64,000 bases of DNA from Parietaria judaica. Taxonomy: Eukaryota > Streptophyta > Magnoliopsida > Rosales > Urticaceae. Under the pieces are notes generated by a model. That model searched no databases, was not told where the DNA came from, and was given only the letters and a program-made list of their open reading frames with translations. How positions within the stretch are numbered: position 1 is the stretch's first letter; each line of letters starts with the position of its first letter. Positions 1 through 12,287 of this stretch are shown here, in pieces. Where the stretch lies: positions 5,363,501 through 5,427,500 of the forward strand of contig OX940870.1 in assembly GCA_954871525.1 (NCBI GenBank), read 5' to 3'. Position numbers and translations under genes: made by a program.

Positions 1-39
1 AATAATTTAATATTTAATATTTTTTCTTTGATGCCTTAC

Positions 40-2982
40 CTGTGACAAAATGATAGGACCTCCTTGTGAAGCATACAACCTCTCAGCTTTCATTGTGTTT
101 ACTATTTTCTCTGTGAACCTTTGCATTTGTGCCTATATGATCAACACCATTCGTGTTAATATCGTTTTAACCGTGGTAAAAGATGGACACCCGAGAAACA
201 CAAAGCATAAAATGAGGCTCAAAGAAATATATCATCATTAACAAAAGACGAAATAAAATTCAGATGTACGGTAAATTACCTTGAAAGGTTCGTTATCTGT
301 TCGGTAGACAATGCCGGGAATGTCATGTAACCAAAATGGCAAACCGCTTCACACACAAAACATTCAAAATATATATTATTTTGATGGTTTGCAAGAAAAT
401 ATTAATATTATTTTCACTTAAAATTAAAAAAAAAATATGGAAAAATAATAATTGAAAATTACCCGTAAGACCATTCACTCTCAATGAAAGGTCCAATCCT
501 AAGGCAAACATACAGGCCTTGTGCTTGCACTTCCTTAATAAACCTCACAATGTCGTTTCCTCCACCAAAATCATACTGAAAATGAAAAATTAAATTATTT
601 TCAATGCGCATTCAAGCTAAAATTCGAAGAAATTTTGCTTGATTAAGGGGGCATATGTGCAATAAATTTGAATTCGGAGGACAATTCGGCACTACTCAAT
701 AAGTTGAGGGGTCAAATAAGCAAGCTACCTGTCCTTGTTTGGGCTCATGAAGGTTCCAAAAAACATAAGTCTGTATGACATCTATACCTCCCTCTTTGGC
801 TTTGGATATCAAAGAAGGCCACATCTGTAAGAAACGACATCAAACTTTGTATCTTAATAATAAATAATAATAGATTAGTCGATAATTACATGTGCTTAAT
901 CACTGTAGCTTAATAAAGACATATTTAATTAAAATTCATGCATATAATTATAATATAATTATTGAGTTAGTTGCGATTTCAGGTTCACATTGTAAGTAAG
1001 TGGATTAGTGATCCAATGTATGATTGAGTTGATCGATCTACGCCCAACTATTTCACCTTGTTTTTAATTATTTTAAATAATATAATTGTTGAGAATAATC
1101 ATTTTCGTTATTGGCCTCTCTTTTAAGATGGATCTACGAATTGAACTCATTCGTTTCAGAAACAATCACAAATGATTTTTTTTATTATTATTATTATAAT
1201 TTCGGTGTAGAGTTGACCTCTCTTTTTCAGATATCGAAAAAAAATGACACCTTCCTTATAGTTTTAGTATAGATTTTATCGTTTGATCATTGGCGGAACC
1301 AAGAATTATGTACCGGAGGTAGATATAATTTTTTTTGTCAAAAATTTAATTTGAGAGGGTTGTACTTAAATTTGGTAAAAATTATAAGGGAGTTTAACTA
1401 TAATTGTATATACGTTTACATTAAATCTTTTGAAAATTGGGTATACTTTACACAAATTTTCTTTTGGACAGGGTGGTTTGAACCACACCCCCCTCCACGT
1501 ACATCCGCCAATGCATTTGACCGTAAAAAAAAAACCATAAAAATTAAAAATTAAAAATTCAACGATTTAACAAAAAATTATCTTTGACTCGAAGAAATCC
1601 ATGAATATTTATTTGTAAATTTTTTATTCATTTTCCAATTAAAAGATAAATAGATTTCAAAAGGCTAAGGCTATATCCACTTCACATAACAATTATAAGG
1701 GACTGGAAGTTCTTTTATTTATGAAAGGAGGGAACCATATCATAAAGGAATTGTTATCTTTGTTATTAATAGAATGAATGGGCAAAAATGCACATCACTA
1801 AGAAAATATGGATGAATAGAGTCAATCTACTCTAATACTTTGTGACAACCAATTAGACAACGATGGTTTTGTATTATTAGTGAGGCTAAGAGGAAAATGT
1901 GACTATCGTCATTTATAAACATGGGGCTAATCTGATAAGATCCACATCTATCATTGATGCAATAATTCTAATCCTATATCAATTACTTGCATATATATAT
2001 ATATATATATATGCAAGTAGGATTAGGATTAGGATCCAATCATCAATAATTTAAGAAGATGACGGAGATATATCAAGGCAAAATGTGGAGCAATCGACTT
2101 TAATTGGTTTGTTAGGATATATGTAAAGTGAGAGAAACAATATAGCAACTTTAGTCAAAATAAGCCAAACTGAAAAGCAGATCAAAACATATACACTTCA
2201 CATCATCTTATCGAAACCACCTCATTAATAAACAAATAAATAAATAAGTGGTTAAGTTTTGTACAAAACTTTTATTAATGATTCAAAGGGTTAATTGTAA
2301 ATGTCAAACCACACTGCGATCTGATTCAAAACCGTGTTAAAATAATACTCAATAAATTAATATAATTACTTTAAATCCCATGTTATTCTCAAAATATTCA
2401 AAGGGTTAATTATAAATGTCAAACCACACCACGGTCTAATTCAAAATCGTTTTAAAATAATAGAGACAAATGGCAATTGTCTATCTTCGTCTTTGTATAG
2501 GCAATAAATATTTCCTTTTTCTTTTGTTTTGTTTTGTTAATCGTAGTAATAAATAAATAAATAAAAAACAGCACATAAACATAGATGTGATTTTAATCAA
2601 GAAAATTGGGTGATAGAATAGTGCAGGTATTAAATTATATTTTCCAATGCAATCATTAAATATACGCTAGTTTTTTTAGTAAGAAAAAAATCATTGACCA
2701 AATAATACATATATTTCAGCATAAATTCCGGTCGTTTTATATTACTGCATTTTCCTTTCTATTATTAAATTAAATAAATTAATACGAGCTCCATTGCCAT
2801 CTCGAGCATTTTTATAGCTAAATAAATTTCTCAATGGAGTCTTCTGCAAATATGAAACATCACATACATATATACATACAAATGCATGGTAAGCATTATA
2901 ATTTCGTGATTTTCTCCGAACACTTAATATCTCGTTCACCAACTTAAGACAAATGAGAACTATATGACTTATGTGATTTTCT

Positions 2983-3022
<40 letters not shown>

Positions 3023-3194
3023 TAAATACCTCTGGAGTGCTGCGAGGATAGTGAATGGAGCCGGAGAAAAGAATTCTATGCTGCCCGTCGATGACCAGAG
3101 ATCTGCCGTCGTACGTCACGCTCCCGGCGGTGGCAAAAACCGCCATCGACAATAACAAAACGAACCCACACGGGGAAAGCCACTTCATTTCCAT
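40..3194 (-). CDS. beta-galactosidase (GH35), N-terminal part, runs off the left edge
   Basis: Family role: GH35 enzymes remove terminal beta-galactosyl residues from wall polysaccharides in the apoplast. Exons on the minus strand are 3030-3194, 729-824, 463-575, 280-346 and 40-132. All junctions are GT-AG and the frame stays open across them. Residues 1-24 look like a signal peptide (start MEMKW, then a hydrophobic stretch, then [10 protein letters not shown]). Family motifs follow: [50 protein letters not shown], and GGPIILSQ at the edge. The acid/base glutamate of the usual IENEY motif would lie in the next exon, outside the window. The start is ATG at 3194 or 3188; upstream in-frame ATGs lie in probable leader. 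Intron 1 is 2.2 kb and holds a small hAT-like element. Loop sequences suggest the BGAL6/7/15/16 side of the family, which is a weak inference. Confidence 0.93.
1288..1513. mobile_element. small hAT-like MITE (226 bp) inside beta-galactosidase intron 1
   Basis: The left end reads CATTGGCGGAACC and the right end reads ACATCCGCCAATG, which gives a 10-bp inverted repeat CATTGGCGGA. The flanking octamers CGTTTGAT (1280-1287) and CATTTGAC (1514-1521) match at 6 of 8 positions, as expected of an old 8-bp hAT duplication. There is no coding capacity. The open frame over 1351-1554 crosses the element and is not credible as a gene. Confidence 0.55.
1986..2017. repeat. palindromic (AT)n microsatellite
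   Basis: An (AT)n run is flanked by CTTGC on the left and GCAAG on the right, so the whole tract is a perfect inverted repeat that could form a hairpin in the intron. Confidence 0.8.
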
Positions 3195-5098
3195 CGATGT
3201 ATAAATATGTGTGTGCATAAGCACTGTTCTTCTGGCAATCTCTCTCAAAAGCTCAAGAGCTTCGAGAGCACATATATATACTTATGCTTATGAGTTATGA
3301 CTAAAAGCTTGGCTCTCTCTTGACAAGCGAGCTAATATATAAAATATAAATATGTATATATATATATATAAAGAGTGGTATTATACAGCTCATACGGTGA
3401 GTATATTAGACTTGTTTGCATATGGTAGAGATCTATTCTAAACAGAGCACCTAATATTCGGGAATTAATATTTAAGCTTTTAGTGATTGACTACTTGTTT
3501 TTGTTACTACATTTTTTCTTCTATCTCCTCTAAATAAAGATACTTTATTGGATGGGATATTTTTATAATAATTGTATTCCATTTAAAAAAGGAATACATT
3601 TAATATATATTTGATATTTTATTTGTTAAGAGGATTTGGCACAACTTGGGTTGGATTTGGTGCAATTCCTCTAAAAACAAATGCCACAAAAAAAAAAAGA
3701 ACACATTTTATTTGCTCCAATTTACACAATAATTATTGACATATATATATACACAATAATTTAGTTTCCAAAATAATGATTGTTTTATTGAATGGGGTTG
3801 AATTCGATTATGCAAAATAGCTAAAAAGGCCAAGCCATGTTTTGACTGAATTTACCTATTTATGGGCGACCAAGGAAAAATGTTTGTTTGTTTGTTATTT
3901 TTGGTGTAGTAGATTAGGATAGTGGTCATAATAAAACATTTTATTTGTTTATTCAACATGAATATGATCTATAAATGCAATTGTGTGACGGTTTATTTAT
4001 CAACTAAAGTTTGTTGGATGGTATTATACGACACGGAAATATTTTGCTTGTTTTGAGGAAAGAAACGTCGAGTATACTCAATGTTCAAACACTAAAGGAT
4101 TAACGTCTTTGTGTTCTTAGTGATCATACTCTTTTTGTATTTTTATTTGCACAACAATGAACCCGCTTATACTTTTAGCTCGGGAATTTGTTCCAATCCA
4201 CTTCAACGGGAGCGGAACGGGGTACGAATCATGGGGCGGATAATTTTGTTTTGAAGTCCGAATTTAAAAATTTAAGGTAAAATCATAATATTAAATTTGG
4301 AGGAAAAATTAAGAACGATAGAAACTCGAGGGGACAAGTGTCCTTTTGGTTTTTATCTATGTTCATCCTTGAACGAAAATCATACACGATTTACATCTTT
4401 AACATTTTTCATGTTTTTTAACATGAATACCAGTATATGATAATGTTTTACTTATTAAAAAATAATTTTAACAAAAATACTTCGTATTAATTTAAGCAAA
4501 TTTAGCATATTCTTTTGGATCAAAGCCCCTAAAATTATTGGACCGGAATATGTCGACTGCTCATCACTCTAATTTCAATTACAGTTCAATTTTTGAAATT
4601 TCAGAAGAGTTTAAATGAGTTGAATACTTTAGTTTAACTAGTTATCAATTGCATGCCACGTGGGGCACGTGGGAGTCATGGAATAAACACTGTGATCTCA
4701 TAACTGATCGTATTAAAACGTAGTTGACTATTTCAATTGAAAACAAACAAAATATTAGTCTACTCTCCTTGATGAACGAACATGATTTTCAAGTCAATGA
4801 CGATAGATACACATATTTCTATACATTTACATTAGGGTAAACTACGGCTAATGTACCCAATGTTTGATCTTCTACGGATTATGTACCCAGTGTTTATTTT
4901 TAGTGGCTAATGTACCAAATGTTTGATCTGTTAGATATATTCGTGTTTTCCGTTAGTTGACCGTTAGAGAGTTATCCTCCTCTATATGCACACTTTTTGT
5001 ATTTTTGACATAACTCACTCATTTTATCGGGAAAAAAAAATTCCTTGTGAGATTGTACTGTTGCATCAGTTATTTGGTAGAAATAAGACGCAAAGAAC
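3195..5098. other. intergenic, upstream of the beta-galactosidase gene
   Basis: The beta-galactosidase promoter should lie at the left end. AT-rich TATA-like strings occur near 3330-3370, but I could not choose one. A stretch near 4835-4930 repeats the phrase 'aatgtaccca(a/g)tgttt' three times with variations and looks like the end of an unidentified repeat. No gene is supported. Confidence 0.5.
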
Positions 5099-5106
5099 CC
5101 GAGAGA

Positions 5107-5698
5107 TGGTGAACAAGCGGGTATTCGGTGTGATTTTTGATAAATAATAGACCGAATATCGCATATTGGTATTTTAGAAATGATAACCGAATACCCTATT
5201 TTTAAAGATGAAAAACCGCATTCACCCGTATAATCGGTATTCGTTGCTCAGTTGCGGTATAATCGGTTTTTTGCTTACATTTACCGCTTTTAAATTAGTA
5301 TCCACATCTCCATAATCTGATTACTAATGTTACAGATAAACATGCTACTAAATGTTAATATTATAATTTATTACACATAAACGGATTACTAAATACTAAT
5401 ATTACACAATATTACACCGAGAGATTAGATAAGCAAAATCTTTTTGACGCGTTGATAGATATGGTAAATAGAATATAATAAAGATGATATTAGATATAGT
5501 TAAAGCGAAAAACCGGGTAAGTGGTTGCAGTTTTCATATTAAAACCGAAAACCCCGTTTTAACATAATTCGATTTTTGTTTTTTTTCTTCTTCAGTATAT
5601 TTAATTTTAACCGCTTTAATAGCGATTACGGTTTAATCGGTATCAATTTGATCGATTTTCGGTTAAAAATTCGGTTTACGATTTCTTTTGTTCACCCT
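5107..5698. mobile_element. hAT-like MITE (about 592 bp)
   Basis: The left end reads TGGTGAACAAG. The right end reads CTTTTGTTCACCCT, whose complement is AGGGTGAACAAAAG. The flanking octamers CCGAGAGA (5099-5106) and ACGAGAAA (5699-5706) match at 6 of 8. The interior is rich in CGGTTT and AAACCG strings, with no coding frame. The imperfect ends and duplication suggest an old insertion. Confidence 0.5.
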
Positions 5699-5771
5699 AC
5701 GAGAAAGTGAGTATTCATATAGGTTTTTACAGGACATTGACTAAGAGCTATTATGTACACGTAATTAGAGT

Positions 5772-6010
5772 TGAGCCTGGCGACGTCGCGATCCATCGCG
5801 ACGGAATCGCCACCAATCGCCAACACCGGCGTCGCGATGCGTCGCGGTGCCACGGGTCGCGATGCGTCGCGACGTTGAGCGAGAGAGAGAGAGAGAGAGA
5901 CGTCGCCATCCATCGCCAGCAATCGCGATGATTCGCGATTTCTCATCTCTCTGTCGCGACGATCGCAAACTCCTCCTCCACATCGCGAAGCGTCATGATT
6001 CCTCCCCAAC
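5772..6010. repeat. CG-dense GTCGCGATG repeat island
   Basis: This roughly 240-bp block is strikingly CpG-rich inside AT-rich DNA. It is built from variants of TCGCGATGCGTCGCG; exact copies of GTCGCGATGCGTCGCG sit at 5831-5846 and 5856-5871. A (GA)n run lies at about 5880-5900. Open frames on both strands are a by-product of the composition and I do not regard them as genes. The block lies about 70 bp past the hAT-like element that ends at 5698. Confidence 0.6.
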
Positions 6011-6716
6011 AGTCGTGAGCCACAGCTCTACACGTAGTTCTGCATGTTCTTGCACTTTTGCAGCTTAAATTTTATTTAATATAATGTCTCGTATTCTTGC
6101 AAAGGAGTAAGACATTGTCATTTGTGAAACTACGAATTTATTCAGTTCTCAAACAACTACAACTAACGTTTTCTTTGTCACGACTAGCTAAACCTAAAGT
6201 TGAATAAAAAAAAAAAGTTTTCATGTACGGGATAGAAATTCCTAAGGGAATTTAGGTTTTTCACTAAGCTGATTTTGAGCCGCCACCCAAGCACGAATGT
6301 ACTCCGTTTAAGAGGATATTTTTTTAGTAGAGAGCCTCATATTCAAGACCTTCCGCTGCACGGATATTATATATCTATTAAAAAAAAAGGGGTCATAGGC
6401 ACGGAGATTCAAAGCCAAACTGACTACTAAATAGAGCACTCGTCTATAAACCGCTACAAATTTATAGAAAAATAATACATCATTAATAATTCCTTCAAAT
6501 AAATTGTGAGATTAAAAAAAATTTAAGTTTAGTACATAGAAAACAATTGGTTACTCCTCAAAGACAATAAAGTGACATTCTTGTAACAAACTAAAGTTTA
6601 AAGAAAAAATTGCACCCAATAAGCAAGTTGATCACACGATATCTTTATTCCTATAATTTCTCACGAACTATTGTTACACACTACAATCACAATATCACTC
6701 AACAAGGAATTAAAAT
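6011..6716. other. intergenic, no gene seen
   Basis: AT-rich DNA with several homopolymer runs. I see no gene and no element with recognisable ends before the SINE. Confidence 0.5.
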
Positions 6717-6727
6717 AAGAGTTATTC

Positions 6728-6815
6728 TTGGTTGCTAGGATAGGCTAGTGGTAATTCCAGACCACCTCCAAAATGGAGGTTGTGGGGAAGCAGCAAAACT
6801 GTCATTAAAAAAAAA
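6728..6815 (+). mobile_element. tRNA-type SINE copy with 11-bp TSD, box B region deleted
   Basis: The sequence starts TTGGTTGCTAGG, contains an A-box-like TAGGCTAGTGG (6741-6751, one mismatch to TRGYNNARNGG) and ends in a poly-A tail. It is flanked by perfect 11-bp direct repeats AAGAGTTATTC (6717-6727 and 6816-6826). A related copy at 39084 carries about 20 extra bases, including a B-box-like segment missing here. Confidence 0.7.
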
Positions 6816-7140
6816 AAGAGTTATTCACGACACAAATATTACAAAAATTTAAAAATCTAACGTTAAATCCTTGGTTTTTGTTTTAGCCTGACAAAATACC
6901 AATAATTTTCTCTCACGTTATAGATATGTACATTTTTTTTTTCGAGATTGTTTGGTACTTGTCTATAGTGTTAGAGAAAAATATTAATATTTTGTCCGGT
7001 TAAAAAAAATGCGTGTTTAACGTCTGTTTTTCAAATACTTTAGTATTTTTGTCACTAATAAGTTATATCCCTTGAAAAATAAATAATTATAAATATATGG
7101 GTCAGGACTCAAGACTCAAGAGGATTGTTAAGGAAATATA

Positions 7141-7440
7141 GAAGGGCCAAAATGTGGGCCGTTTAAGCAAATAAAAAGCCCGTTTGTTAGGCCCAATTGT
7201 CAACGAAACCCGATCCGTATTTGGTCGAGCTCTGAGCTCTGTAATGGACCTTCAACGAAGAAGACGACTTCGATCTTTGAACAAGAAAACTTTCACCAAA
7301 AAAAAAAAAAGCGAATCGTAGATTGAGCCCCAAGCCAACTCTCAGTTTAGTTTTGCACAGACCTTCGCTTTCTCATTCTCTCTCTCTCTCTCTCGCAGAG
7401 CGATTCGGAGAACTCAGCGAGACCTCGAAACCCTAATTTC
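7141..7440 (+). promoter_or_regulatory. proteasome beta-3 promoter and leader with site II motifs and a telo box
   Basis: TGGGCC occurs at 7155-7160 and, inverted, at 7190-7195; these are site II elements. AAACCCTAA (telo box) lies at 7428-7436, just before the start codon, after a (TC)n pyrimidine tract. Site II plus telo box is a known pairing in plant housekeeping genes active in dividing cells, which suits a proteasome subunit. The exact transcription start is not determined. Confidence 0.6.
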
Positions 7441-7452
7441 CTGCGATCTCCG

Positions 7453-9603
7453 ATGTCGGTGAGTAGTGTTGCTTTCTGTTCTCGATTCGCGAGCGTCTCA
7501 TTTCCGTTTTGGTTTTGTCTACTGTGTGGTTTATTGATGGAGTGGTTTGCTAGATCTTTGAGTACAATGGAAGTGCGCTAGTCGCCATGGTTGGGAAGAA
7601 CTGCTTCGCCATCGCCAGTGATCGGAGGCTCGGTGTTCAGCTCCAAACCATCGCCACCGATTTCCAGAAGATTTACAAAGTCCACGAACGGCTGTACCTC
7701 GGTCTCTCCGGGCTCGCTACCGATGCTCAGACTCTGTATGATTCCATCACTCTTTCGCCATTTTTTTGGGGGGGTCGAATTCGAAGCTTTTTGGTCTTGT
7801 TTGAAAGAATTTCGTTGTGTATCTGTTTGATTAAACCCTTGAATTTGTGTTCGTTTTGAAGGTATCAGAGGCTCGTCTTCAGGCACAAGCTGTATCAGCT
7901 TCGTGAAGAGAGGGACATGAAGCCTGAGACCTTTGCCAGTCTTGTTTCTGCTATTCTTTACGAGAAAAGGTCGCCTCCGTTTCCTACTTCTTGATTTTGT
8001 GAGATTAAGGTATAGGAGCAGGAAATGAATAAGAAATGACACCTTTTTGTTTGTGCTGGTTTAGGTTTGGTCCATATTTCTGTCAACCTGTAATTGCTGG
8101 CTTGGGTGCCGACGACAAGCCATTCATCTGTACCATGGACTCCATTGGAGCCAAGTAAGTTGTTCTGTTGGGATAGTGCTAAGACTTCATTCTCGTCGCG
8201 CTTGAAATATCCGATTCATAGCACAAGTTCTTGTGGGTTCTTCTTTAGCGAGTTTGTCGATGGTCTAGTTTGGTGCTTCGAGATTCTTATTGGGATAAAC
8301 ACTTAGCTCCACATCATATGGCTTATGATTTTTCAAGGCTTAGCTGAACTGAAATGACGACTTGTGTATTTCGATTCATAATCAAGCTTATATACGTAAT
8401 AGGATTTGAGATTATTTATTTCTTTGGTATTTTGTTTCTCTTTTCTTTTGAACAAAAAACTACTAAAAAATAGTTGTTGGGAGATCTGTTAAAACCTCAA
8501 GCTTGAATAACCGTTCTCATTGATGTCCCTATAGTTAAGAAGTAAATCATGTGGGTATTCTTTCTGGCAGATAAATTGTAATGCTCAAACCGCTGATAAT
8601 CTTATTAGCCAACTCTTGTTACCATCCATATTTCATGCTTCTTCTTTTTATACGCAGCGGGATAATATTGAGACTTCCTACCTAGGAACATGTGTTCTTA
8701 TTTTCATACTTACTTTTAAGATTATCTTATAAATGACTGGTTATCTCATACTGATCCCCCATACAGGCACGGATTATTGGAAAATGTAGGTCATTAGTAA
8801 TCTGTTTTGAACCTCGTTTTGCTTGTTCGACCACTTGACTTACTTGGGGTCTTGGCAGAATTTGGCCAGTGCTTACATATACCTTCCTACTTTAGATTTT
8901 CCAAATTTTCCTTTCTGGTTCTGTATTTATTCTACTGTTTTTTACAGGGAGCTGGCCAAAGATTTTGTGGTTGCTGGTACTGCATCTGAGTCTCTCTATG
9001 GTGCTTGTGAGGCAATGTTCAAACCTGAAATGGTTAGTGTTTTTCTAAATTTTCCTTAAAATTGGTATAACAGGCTTTTTCAGAATACTATTTAACCTCA
9101 TAAATAAACTTAATAATGAGTAGTGTAGTGCAACATATTGAAGTCCAACAGCAAATACTATTTAGCTGATTAATTTTTTCTAAAATTTCTTAAGGGATGT
9201 CCTTACATTTTCTGGAAATGACGGTAAATCACAATTTGCACTTTATACATGACATTTTAAAAATATAAATAATGTATTAATGATAATGTGAAAATGACGG
9301 TGTATATACATTGTGGCTCAGGAACCGGAGGAATTATTCGAGACTGTCTCGCAAGCACTTCTGTCATCAGTCGACCGAGACTGTCTGAGTGGATGGGGAG
9401 GCCACGTCTACCTTGTGTAAGAATTTCCAAATTTCATATCATTTAGTTTAAACTACGCTCGGCTTTGACCGCCCTCTATTTTAAATGCTAAGAAAGGAGA
9501 CTATACACTAATTTCTATAATCATATAATTAATTCTGAACTCGTGCGGCTACAGAACTCCGACCGAAGTGACGGAGAGGATCTTGAAGGGAAGAATGGAC
9601 TGA
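7453..9603 (+). CDS. PBC1: 20S proteasome subunit beta type-3
   Basis: This encodes the beta-3 subunit of the 20S core, part of the two inner seven-member rings, in cytosol and nucleus. Known for the family: beta-3 is not catalytic and lacks the processed N-terminal threonine of beta-1, -2 and -5. Exons are 7453-7458, 7554-7735, 7862-7969, 8065-8154, 8948-9032, 9322-9416 and 9555-9603. All are GT-AG and total 615 nt, giving 204 residues, which matches the Arabidopsis PBC length as I remember it. Visible family motifs include [64 protein letters not shown] and [15 protein letters not shown], ending ILKGRMD. The first exon encodes only Met-Ser. No lesion is seen, so this should be a functional gene. 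Confidence 0.97.
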
Positions 9604-11132
9604 GAGCTCGATGGACTGCGAAATTCGGTGATCTCTTTTGTGTTAATGTAGCTCTTGCCAATCAGAACACGCTTTCATAAGCTTATTTGGGGAGAGTCAC
9701 TTTTGTGTCGGTACGAAGTTGTTTGCGTACTTTGGATAAAAGCGTTTCAGACCTGCATTGTTGATCAATAGACTCTTCCGTTCCCGCTTAGGAAAAACCA
9801 TTCAAATGCCAGAGATTTTCGGTTACAAGGTCAAAACCGTCTGTTTTTCTTCAAAGAGAATGAAAAGAAGAGACCTTCCCCTTTACTCAAATCATGAATT
9901 TGGGAAACAAAAACTTGGATATATATGGCTTGACATTTTTCTCAGTCACATCAAATTATAGGTTAAGGTTTCAACAAAACTAGTTTCTGCTTTCAGTCTT
10001 GAAATAGTGCCAAACTGATTCAAAGACTGTTTCTAACTGGTTTCGAAAACCGATTCAACCAAATATTGTTTTATGAATTGTTTGTCGTTTTTTTATTCCA
10101 CTGACTGCCTGTCCATAAGACATCCATTACGCCAATTTAAAATGTCGTTTTTGAGATATAAGGATAATTGCGGTAAAGTCCTCAAGTTACAGACAACGTG
10201 GCTTTGGAGTACGTAACTTTTTTGTTTTGTTTTTTGTATTAAACATATACTCGTATTCAAGAAATATTACGCTTCTCGCCCACATTCTGTCTATCCAAAT
10301 TTCCTTGTTTAGGCCAAGTGTGATTGTCGTTTTTATACTGCTATGAGTCTGACTTAAATCAGTTATTGCAATGAATTTTTATTTTTATTTTAGCACCAAA
10401 ATAACAATAGAAATAATTAAACTTTTAAACTGAAAAAATATTTATAATCTGATTTTTATTTAAAGGAGTTTAACTTTCAGAGCTTCACGTTTCAATAATA
10501 ATGTAAGTTTTGTCCAAATAAAATGGTCACTACATACGTCTGAAATCAACCAATAAACACACAGATTTAATCATCATTACACTACAAATATAAAAATCGA
10601 ATGCAAGTGCAGTCCTAAAATTACGCCAATTTTTGTATTTATTTGTTTATTTAAGAAATTGTCGTTTTATTCTTTATTTTAAATAAACATTATCTTAATG
10701 GGCACGACAATACAGCCGCCTGACACAATTTTAGTAAAATAAACTTCAATAAACTATATATTACTATTATATCATTTCGTACCATTCTCTTTGTCTTTTA
10801 ACTGTAAATTTAAATCCTGTTTTTTTTTCACCATTATAAATATAACTGTAATATTGATAATAACAAGCTCTATTATTCGTTACTTAATGGACATCGAACA
10901 AATTTCAATAAATAACCCTTTATGTAAATTATTATAACAAGAAAGAAAAGAAAGAATTAAAAACATCATAGATAATTAGATGCAGGATTGATCATCTAAT
11001 AAATATATTTGTGAATATTTATGCATCTACAATTAGTTACTTAAAAAACAGATGTAATAAAAATTGTCTTTCGAGTTTCAAAAGTCTAACTTATCCATTT
11101 GAATTTCCACATGATCTCGAACACTAATAACT
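9604..11132. other. intergenic, 3' of the proteasome gene
   Basis: The start holds the 3' UTR of the proteasome gene. The segment around 9960-10080, with repeated 'aactggtttc' and 'ccaaactg' phrases, faintly resembles the two-copy family at 37103 and 45757, but the match is too weak to call. The rest is AT-rich, with no gene seen. Confidence 0.45.
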
Positions 11133-11786
11133 AAGACCATTTCCAATGGGACTGCAAAATACTAAAATGGTGTTGAAATCAAACTCAACCGAACTCTATA
11201 TCTCGCACTATTTTGGTGTAATATGTAATTTATGAATAGTATCCCACCAAATTTGGTGTGGTATTATTCACCACACCAAATGCACTTTTTGATTATTTTA
11301 TCTTTTTTTTTTGTATTTGATATATTTGTATTATACTATTATGTAATATGCGATATGTGTTATAGTATGTGTATGTATTATTATTTTGTATATTTTTTTA
11401 AAATATTAAAATTTATAATATTCTAAATACAATATGTAAATTGACTAAAGATGCGCCTAACAAGTTTTAATCAATGTACTATTTATTTGAATTTATAATT
11501 ATTTTTTAATTATATTTATTTTAAATTATTATTAATAATTCATTAATAATTTGTTAAATAATTCATTAATTAATCAATAGTTAATGTATATTTGAATAAT
11601 AAAGGTTTATTAAAATTATTTAATGATAAAAGAATCTTTAATTTAATAATATAATAATAGAGAATATTCTTTTTTGTGTGAAATTTGGTGGTGTGATTGG
11701 GTTTGCAAAAAATATTGGTGCTAAAATCACACTAAAATAGTATAATTTCAACACTAAAATAGTGTCATGGTTGGGGTTGCTCTCAC
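11133..11786. mobile_element. candidate inverted-repeat element (about 650 bp), superfamily unknown
   Basis: The left end begins near GACCATTTCCAATGGG and the right end reads CATGGTTGGGGTTGCTCTC, an imperfect inverted pair. Both ends carry inward phrases of the type TACTAAAATGGTGTTGAAAT and its complement. The interior is AT-rich without coding frames. I could not find a target duplication, so the limits are approximate. Confidence 0.4.
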
Positions 11787-12238
11787 AAGATATAGATATA
11801 CTAGTATTGATTATTTTCAAACATGTATATATCAAAAGACTTCGTTGTTATATACTCTTTCTTTTTCTTTCACTCGTTTTACATTGCAATGTCTAGTTGT
11901 TTTTCTACTTATTGGATAATGTATCGCAACTCGCAAGTATTAAGACTTTTGGAACTCGTTGATTTTTGTCAATCTTGACCAAGTTTATCATGAAGCGATT
12001 CGCAAACACACATGTAATACTTCATAAAGTCGTTGACCTAGAATATATGTCAAATAGTAACCTATAATATAAATATATACACACACTATATATATATAGC
12101 ACATAGGATTTGAAATCTTAGTTTCCAAGTTTGAATCTTGGTATAACGTTGAACCCCAAAACAACTATTCGTTGCCATCATTTCCCTTACTTGCTTGCCA
12201 TAAAGTTTGTTAACCTTCCCTGAAAGAAACCCTCAAAC

Positions 12239-12287
<49 letters not shown>

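Larger units (their letters stand above)
825..3029 (-). other. 2.2-kb first intron of the beta-galactosidase gene
   Basis: This AT-rich intron carries a small hAT-like element (1288-1513), a palindromic (AT)n repeat near 1986-2017 and a second (AT)n run near 2990-3019 beside the donor. A segment starting AAGGGTTAAT occurs twice (about 2285-2345 and 2400-2462) and is followed both times by similar TCAAACCACAC text, which suggests an old local duplication. No coding exon is visible inside it. Confidence 0.7.

Noticed and set aside
5692..6068. Overlapping open frames on both strands, 72-105 codons
   Set aside because: They exist in several frames at once because of CpG-rich repeats and a (GA)n run; residues are low-complexity.
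7578..8042. 154-codon minus-strand frame over the proteasome gene
   Set aside because: It is antisense to exons 2-3 of a well-supported gene and crosses their introns.
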